64,000 nucleotides of DNA, from assembly GCA_021432635.1 (NCBI GenBank), contig MU270054.1:1-64000 (forward strand). Reading direction: 5' to 3'. The stretch is from Thozetella sp. PMI_491 (lineage: Eukaryota; Ascomycota; Sordariomycetes; Chaetosphaeriales; Chaetosphaeriaceae). Position 1 is the first letter of the stretch, and every line of letters starts with the position of its first letter. The translations under genes and the position numbers were made by a program. A model generated the notes under the pieces. That model made no database searches. It worked only from the letters and a program-made list of their open reading frames with translations, and had not been told where the DNA came from. This document shows, in pieces, positions 58,316 to 64,000 of this stretch.

Positions 58316-59745
58316 GTTGAGGATCGCGAGTTGATTAGTTTATAACTGTTATGTCTCTGCTTTGATCTAGGTGTTCAGTATCGGAGGTATGGACAGAGGT
58401 CCCATCCTGTTGCGCGTTTCAAATAGTGCGCCCCATGATTAGAGTAGCTTCAATACGATACCTTTAGGACCTTCGGGTTGTGAGTGCCCGCCTAGTAGCT
58501 AGTTAAGAAGGGAAGGCCAATGACTGAGACAAAAATTCAGGGGAGAGCTCCACCCAATATAGAATTATTTAGACATATCATCTCGACTGGTCCATTCATT
58601 ATAGATCGCTATAGAGGGCACCGTATCTGGGTGTACAAGACCAATGGCTCTCCACAGAGTCTCGACACATTACCCCACAATGTCATAACCCTATCTTGAC
58701 CTTGTCTTAGCGCTTCCACGCAACGACTGTACCTGTTCCAGCTATGCACTCTACATACTGTTTCTAACTGTTATTTCCTATCCAGGAACCCCCCAAGCCT
58801 AAGATTATTGTATATGATCACGACTATACTTTACCTTGCCCAGCCATCCGTCCAAGTATTTTGCCGATCCGCTGCCGTCGGAAAGCCTCTCCGTGGCGTG
58901 GTTAGGCAGGTTGGTCTGCAAATCTCAGAGTGGAGCAAGATATTTAGGCTCCGCCATATACTAGTTATAGCGGGAATAGGCGGGAGCTGATAACTAATGA
59001 TTTGGCTAGTCATAAAATATTATCTTTTATGACTATGGGCTTTCCAGTAGTAATTGCCCTTGCACGAGATGAATATGTCTCTCTTGTCGAGAAGGAGAAG
59101 GGACAGAGACAAATCCAATAATTATATCAAAGAATCTTTAGGAATCTTGATGTCTAGTGGCAATTATGGCAAGTTGAGGCTTGGCCGCGAGGTTCGGATC
59201 GAGTCGCCCCGGGTCGCCCCTAAGACAGGCTTACTACACTAATTTCACTACATCATGCCAACGCCGTCACCGCCGAAGATCCAAACCTCGAGCATATTGA
59301 CGAGGTCCCGTCGAGAAGTGCTGAGGGCTTCAATCACTTTGTGAGGTTCTGGTACCCAGATTTGGGCGTCCTGGACGCGATGTGGTTTACAGAATACCTT
59401 CCTAACTTCTCTGCGAGAAAGGCCTCGGGCTGTACAAGTTTTCAGCTTTAACCACAATTTCAAGGATACAGCAAGGCAATATAAAGGGATATAAAAGAGA
59501 TTATTTAACTGATTAATTTTGTAGTCCGTTAAAAGTAACAATATAGATGGTGGATGACCATGAAGTAAAAGGACATGACGGTTGCGATATATCTATTTAT
59601 ATATGCAGGAGCGAGACTATCTCCTACGCAACAAAGCTATGCTTTCCTTTATCCAATCTTAAAAAGGAAGCTATAGCGAAGAAGAAAAGACCGTCGGGGC
59701 TGGGTGGAGAAAGAAAAGACCGTCGGGTTACCCAGCCCCGCCTTA
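58316..59745. other. Spacer with no supported gene
   Basis: About 1.4 kb of AT-leaning DNA with short frames only (58,808-58,990 plus, 59,248-59,541 minus, 59,547-60,005 plus), none with a domain. A direct repeat of the 15-mer AAGAAAAGACCGTCG occurs at about 59,681 and 59,712, just beyond the 3' end of the adhesin-like gene. Confidence 0.4.
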
Positions 59746-62700
59746 TTATACGCCAGTGTAGGGACATTTCGCTCCATCGTTTGACGTGGCGGTCGGAGCG
59801 TTCGAAACGTGGACTGGAGCGGTCCCATTGGGGAAGAACTGCCAGACGTAGCCGCTGTAGTTCTCAGTGCCGTATAGAGTCCCGTCCCCGCCTGCATAAA
59901 ATGCACCAAAGAAGTCGTACCCAGACAAGTGGCCAAGGTTCGCGACAGACGTCCAGACGTGGGTGGTGCGGTCGAACTTGGCGAGTGTGGAAGTGGTGCC
60001 AGTAGCAATGGATCCTACTTGGATGACGGACCACAGATAGTTGCCGGCCCCGGGTAACCACGCCCAGTCGCCAAGATAGCCACTCGTGTGGAGAGTAGTG
60101 TTCATTTCCACAATCTGGCCATACGTCGGCGACCCCGTGAGGAGGTCCATTCTCCAAAAAGTTGTGCCGTTGTAGCCGAACCAGTACTGACTGTTCTCGT
60201 CGATGTCGGCGCTCTGGAAGGTGATACCAGCCGAGGGTATGGGAAGCTGCATGACTACATTGGAAGTTCCATCGTAGCCAATGCGAAGGAGCGTTCCCTG
60301 GTTGTTCTGTGCCGCCACTTGCGGCTGCGCAACGGCATAGAGGTAGTGCTCGGTGGGATGATACCCCATCGCATTGACTCTCCATCCGTTTCCGGTACCG
60401 ACCTGGGCGTTGATAAGAGTCCGGTTGCCCGACGGGATGTCGACTTCGTAGAGCGTGTAGTTCTGGATAAGCCAGCCGTTCGTGTCGCAAGGGATCGTCG
60501 GGATTGGCGTTCCAATGACCTTGGACGCATTAGCACGGCGGCTCGCCTTGGAAGGAATGAAAAGAGACGGAGACGATAACTTACCACTGTGGCCGGGGTC
60601 GTGCCACTGGCTGGGACCGTTGTGACGGTTGTTGGCGCCGTGATAAAAGCCGTACCCGGCGTCGTCCATTCGAAGTAACTCGTAACCGTGGAAGCGGGAA
60701 CCTGCACAATATAGGTACCGGTGCCGCCGTTGTTGGGGTAAATCGTGGTGATGGTTGAGCTGACAGTCCATGTAGGCTGGGTGTTCGTTGTTGTGACAGT
60801 GACGTAGTTGCCAGGAGTCAAGATGTAGACAGTGCCCGTGACGGGGCCCGCAGTGCCTGTAGGCGGCGCCGTCGACGTCGTCGTGCTCGCGATCCTGCCT
60901 GGACCGGTGTATAAGGTTGTGACTGTGACATATGCTGGCGGCGTGTTCACGATGACCGTGCCGCGCGTGGTTCCGCTGGGAGGTATCGTGGTAGTCGAAG
61001 GGCCCGCAAGGGGCGAGGATGTGTACAGAACCGTCGTCGTGACATAGCCTGGTGGCGTCTGAATGATAACTGTCCCGGGTTTCGTGTCGGTTTGCGTGAC
61101 GGTCGTGCTGGAAGTGACCGCCCCGGTCCAGACGGTGGTATATGTGACGGTCGAGATAGGAATTTCCACAATAACGGTGCCCGGGGCGCCAGGGCCGGTG
61201 GCCGTGGTCGTCGTGCTTGTATATGGTCCGTTGTAAAACGTCGTCGTAGTGACATATGAGGGCGGTACCTGAATCAAGACCGTACCTGGCGCAGTATCGC
61301 TCTGCGTATATGTGGAAGTCGCCGTGGTTGAGCTCGCCCACAGCGATGTCACCGTGACGGTCGAGACTGGAATTTCCACAATAACGGTGCCCGGGGCACC
61401 AGGACCTGTCGCGGTTGTTGTCGTAGTTGTATATGGCCCATTGTAAAATGTTGTCGTGGTGACGTACGAGGGTGGCACCTGGATTAGGACCGTCCCTGGT
61501 GCAGTGTTGCTCTGCGTGTAGGTTGAAGTTGCTGTTGTTGTGCTTGCCCACAGCGACGTCACTGTGACTGTAGAAGCTGGAATTTCCACAATAACAGTGC
61601 CTGGTGCACCTGGACCTGTCGGGGAGGTCGTTGTAGTCGTATATGGTCCGTTGTAAAATGTCGTTCTGGTCGTGTATGAGCCCGGCACCTGGATCAGGAC
61701 TGTGCCTGGCGCGGTGTTGCTCTGCGTGTACGTCGAAGTCACTGTTGACGAGCTTGCCCAAAGCGATGTGACAGTGACAGTTGAGGCCGGAATTTCCACA
61801 ATAACTGTGCCTGGCGTACCAACGACTGACTGTGTGACTGTGGTCGTTGAGAGGGGGCCGTTGTAGATAGTCGTCGTGGTAGTGTACGACGCTGGCACAG
61901 ATACCACGACAGTCCCCACCGATGTGCCGGACGCCGTCGCAGCAGTGGTTGTGACGGGCCCGGCAAGTGTGCCCGGTCCTGTGTACAGCGTGGTGACGGT
62001 GGTATAACTCCCCGGTGTTTGCACGATCACTGTGCCAGGAACGCTGCCACTGGCCGAGATGGTCGTGACCGTTGTTGGGCCCGCAATCGGGCTTGCCCCA
62101 GTCCACATGGTGGTCACAGTCGTATAGACTGGCGGTGTCTGTACCACAACAGTGCCTGGTACCGTGCCGCTGGCAGGGATAGTCGTTACCGTCGTGGGGC
62201 CCGCAATGGGGCTGGCTCCTGTGTAGAGTGTAGTCACAGTCGTGTATGACGGTGGTGTTTGTACCACGACCGTGCCCTGTGCGTTGCCAGAAGGAGGGAT
62301 GGTTGTCACAGTAGTTGGGCCTGCAATTGGGCTCGCGCCTGTCCACATAGTGGTCACCGTAGTATACGAGCCAGGCGTTTTTACCACGACAGTGCCTTGT
62401 GCATTGCCAGATGGCGGGATAGTTGTTACAGTTGTCGGTCCTGCGATTGGGCTCGCGCCCGTCCAAAGTGTAGTCACCGTAGTATAAGAACCAGGTGTCT
62501 GCACAATGACCGTACCCTGTGCGTTCCCAGATGGCGGGATAGTTGTTACGGTCGTCGGTCCTGCGATTGGGCTCGCGCCCGTCCAAAGCGTAGTCACCGT
62601 AGTATAAGAACCAGGCGTCTGCACAACGACTGTACCCTGTGCATTGCCAGATGGCGGGATAGTTGTTACGGTCGTCGGTCCTGCAATTGGGCTTGCTCCT

Positions 62701-64000
62701 GTCCAGAGCGTAGTAACTGTAGTATAAGAACCAGGCGTCTGTACAACGACTGTACCCGGCGTTGTGCCACTCTGCGGAATCGTTGTAACCGTTGTAGGTC
62801 CGGCAATCGGGCTGGCCCCCGTCCAGAGCGTTGTGATGGTCGAAAATGGTAGTGGTGTTTGTACGTATATAGTCCCCGGTGCCCCGTTCGCGGGAGGTGC
62901 CGTCGACACGGTCGTAGGCCCGGTAATCGGGCTGGCGCCTGTATAGGCCGAGGTGACAGTTGTATAGACCCCAGGGGTCTGGACGATTACCGTGCCTGGG
63001 ACAGTACCGCTGGCAGGAATCGTAGAAACGGTCGTAGGGCCGTTGATAGAGTTGGGCCCAGTGTATGGCACCGTAACCGTCGTAGTGCTTTGCGGGGTTT
63101 GAACAACCACCGTGCCAGGGGCAGTGCCGGCAGGCGAGATGGTGGTAACAGTCGTCGGCCCAGCAATAGGGCTCGCGCCAGTCCAAAGGGTAGTTATCGT
63201 CGTGTAAGATGCGGGAGTCTGAACAACCACAGTGCCTTGTGCGTTTCCAGAGGGGGGAATAGTAGTAACTGTGGTTGGCCCAGCAATAGGGCTCGCGCCC
63301 GTCCAGAGAGTGGTGACCGTTGTGTAAGATCCAGGGGTCTGGACAACCACAGTGCCGGGGGCATTTCCAGCTGGCGGGATAGTAGTAACTGTGGTCGGCC
63401 CAGCGATGGGGCTTGCGCCTGTCCAAAGCGTAGTGACCGTTGTGTAAGATCCTGGAGTCTGAACGATAACCGTCCCTGGCGCTGTTCCAGCGGGTGATAT
63501 CGTTGTGACCGTTGTAGGGCCGTTTATGGGGCTGGCTCCTGTATATTGAGTTGTCACAGTCACGTAGCTGGCAGGGGTTTGTACGTATATAGTTCCCGGA
63601 GCCCCGCCGGCAGGAGGAACCGTTGAAACAGTCGTAGGCCCGGTGATCGGGCTCGCACCCGTCCAAAGCGTCGTGACTGTAGTGTATGATCCTGGTGTCT
63701 GAACGATGACTGTCCCTGGCGCTGTTCCAGCGGGTGATATAGTGGTGATTGTCGTGGGACCGCTGATAGAGTTGGCTCCGGTGTATTCCTGAGTAACTGT
63801 TACGTAGCTGGCTGGCGTCTGCACATATATGGTTCCTGGAGCCCCGCCGGCAGGAGGTACCGTTGAAACAGTCGTAGGCCCGGTTATCGGGCTCGCGCCC
63901 GTCCAAAGTGTTGTGACAGTTGTGTACGATCCTGGCGTTTGAACCACAACAGTACCTGGTGCTGTACCGGCGGGAGAGATTGTCGTGACGGTTGTGGGGC
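59746..64000 (-). CDS. Adhesin-like cell-surface protein with tandem Thr/Ser-rich repeats (5' end outside window)
   Basis: The gene enters from beyond 64,000. Exon ...-60,585 encodes at least 1,130 residues of tandem repeats; a 38-nt intron (GTAAGT donor, CCAAG acceptor) joins it in phase 0 to the last exon, 60,546-59,746 (266 aa). Repeat consensus is GTVVVQTPGSYTTVTTLW followed by TGASPIAGPTTVTTIPPSGN, 40 aa long, rich in Thr, Pro, Ser and Val, as in heavily O-glycosylated fungal wall proteins. The C-terminal domain (GWLIQNYTLYEVDIPSGN, WFGYNGTTFWRMDL, GHLSGYDFFGAFYAG) has repeated Tyr/Trp-containing beta strands like a propeller and resembles the DUF6923 family found at fungal adhesin ends. 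No GPI signal is seen at the C-terminus. The intron is unusually short but fits both frames. Confidence 0.85.
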   Translation of the reverse strand, partial: PHNRHDNLSRRYSTRYCCGSNARIVHNCHNTLDGREPDNRAYDCFNGTSCRRGSRNHICADASQLRNSYSGIHRSQLYQRSHDNHHYITRWNSARDSHRSDTRIIHYSHDALDGCEPDHRAYDCFNGSSCRRGSGNYIRTNPCQLRDCDNSIYRSQPHKRPYNGHNDITRWNSARDGYRSDSRILHNGHYALDRRKPHRWADHSYYYPASWKCPRHCGCPDPWILHNGHHSLDGREPYCWANHSYYYSPLWKRTRHCGCSDSRILHDDNYPLDWREPYCWADDCYHHLACRHCPWHGGCSNPAKHYDGYGAIHWAQLYQRPYDRFYDSCQRYCPRHGNRPDPWGLYNCHLGLYRRQPDYRAYDRVDGTSRERGTGDYIRTNTTTIFDHHNALDGGQPDCRTYNGYNDSAEWHNAGYSRCTDAWFLYYSYYALDRSKPNCRTDDRNNYPAIWQCTGYSRCADAWFLYYGDYALDGREPNRRTDDRNNYPAIWERTGYGHCADTWFLYYGDYTLDGREPNRRTDNCNNYPAIWQCTRHCRGKNAWLVYYGDHYVDRREPNCRPNYCDNHPSFWQRTGHGRGTNTTVIHDCDYTLHRSQPHCGPHDGNDYPCQRHGTRHCCGTDTASLYDCDHHVDWGKPDCGPNNGHDHLGQWQRSWHSDRANTGELYHRHHAVHRTGHTCRARHNHCCDGVRHIGGDCRGICASVVHYHDDYLQRPPLNDHSHTVSRWYARHSYCGNSGLNCHCHIALGKLVNSDFDVHAEQHRARHSPDPGAGLIHDQNDILQRTIYDYNDLPDRSRCTRHCYCGNSSFYSHSDVAVGKHNNSNFNLHAEQHCTRDGPNPGATLVRHHDNILQWAIYNYDNNRDRSWCPGHRYCGNSSLDRHGDIAVGELNHGDFHIYAERYCARYGLDSGTALICHYDDVLQRTIYKHDDHGHRPWRPGHRYCGNSYLDRHIYHRLDRGGHFQHDRHANRHETRDSYHSDATRLCHDDGSVHILAPCGPFDYHDTSQRNHARHGHREHAASICHSHNLIHRSRQDREHDDVDGAAYRHCGPRHGHCLHLDSWQLRHCHNNEHPAYMDCQLNHHHDLPQQRRHRYLYCAGSRFHGYELLRMDDAGYGFYHGANNRHNGPSQWHDPGHSGKLSSPSLFIPSKASRRANASKVIGTPIPTIPCDTNGWLIQNYTLYEVDIPSGNRTLINAQVGTGNGWRVNAMGYHPTEHYLYAVAQPQVAAQNNQGTLLRIGYDGTSNVVMQLPIPSAGITFQSADIDENSQYWFGYNGTTFWRMDLLTGSPTYGQIVEMNTTLHTSGYLGDWAWLPGAGNYLWSVIQVGSIATGTTSTLAKFDRTTHVWTSVANLGHLSGYDFFGAFYAGGDGTLYGTENYSGYVWQFFPNGTAPVHVSNAPTATSNDGAKCPYTGV
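60585..64000 (-). repeat. Coding minisatellite: about 29 units of 120 and 105 bp
   Basis: Within the adhesin-like exon, 17 units of about 40 aa (120 bp) fill 61,920-64,000. Eight units of 35 aa (105 bp) follow, alternating between two types (GTVIVEIPASTVTVTSLWAS and GTVLIQVPPSYVTTTTFYNG), then four degenerate units to 60,585. All unit lengths are multiples of three. Neighbouring 120-bp units near 62,250-62,760 are nearly identical, which indicates recent duplication or gene conversion. Confidence 0.9.

Noticed and set aside
60832-63497. Several plus-strand open frames across the adhesin repeat array
   Set aside because: Same cause: repetition of a stop-free unit. The translations are low-complexity and have no independent support.
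59746-63906. A 1,386-codon open frame on the minus strand in a different frame from the adhesin repeats
   Set aside because: It is open because the repeat unit length is a multiple of three and the unit lacks stops in that frame. Its translation is a Tyr/His/Arg/Asp-rich shadow of the repeat. Only its last 267 codons are real, as the final exon reached by splicing.

Overview
The window is from a filamentous ascomycete (Pezizomycotina; gene content and intron style fit Sordariomycetes best, but the species cannot be fixed). Evidence: short GT-AG introns of about 50-75 nt, GC-rich genes, an Rpn11 and an RpdA-type histone deacetylase of fungal type, a Prm10-like transporter, a NACHT-ankyrin STAND protein, and AT-rich retroelements scarred by what looks like repeat-induced point mutation (RIP).

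Layout. 1-15,097 is an AT-rich compartment made almost entirely of two copies of one chromodomain-bearing Gypsy (chromovirus) family. The outer copy (339-15,097, minus strand) is split by the inner copy (2,516-9,892, plus strand). Both have 306-bp LTRs and perfect 5-bp target duplications (GTGAG outside, GTCCT inside). Once the inner copy and one target duplicate are removed, both are 7,377 bp. Their gag-pol frames are full of stops. The compartment ends at base 15,097.

15-44 kb is ordinary gene-rich DNA: a hydrophilic small protein; a giant NACHT-ankyrin protein (2,133 aa, minus); a protein with a nucleotidyltransferase-like core (minus); rpn11 (minus) head-to-head with an rpd3/rpdA histone deacetylase (plus); a membrane-anchored alpha/beta hydrolase (plus); a siderophore-type MFS transporter (plus); an uncharacterised acidic protein (minus); and a ThrE/Prm10-type transporter (plus).

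44-59 kb is looser and more accessory: a multi-pass membrane protein (minus) head-to-head with a nine-exon PAQR/Izh receptor-like gene (plus); a TPR-CHAT pseudogene with several stops and frameshifts (minus); a divergent protein kinase (minus); and a CorA-like transporter gene of doubtful integrity (plus). From 59.7 kb to the window edge lies the 3' part of a very repetitive Thr/Ser-rich cell-surface (adhesin-like) gene on the minus strand, whose 5' end is outside the window.

The genes do not form one pathway. Rpn11 (proteasomal deubiquitination) and Rpd3 (chromatin deacetylation) are core functions sharing a promoter region. The NACHT-ankyrin gene, TPR-CHAT relic and kinase resemble the fungal non-self-recognition and signalling repertoire. 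Exon boundaries are my own reading of splice sites and frames, with no transcript data.
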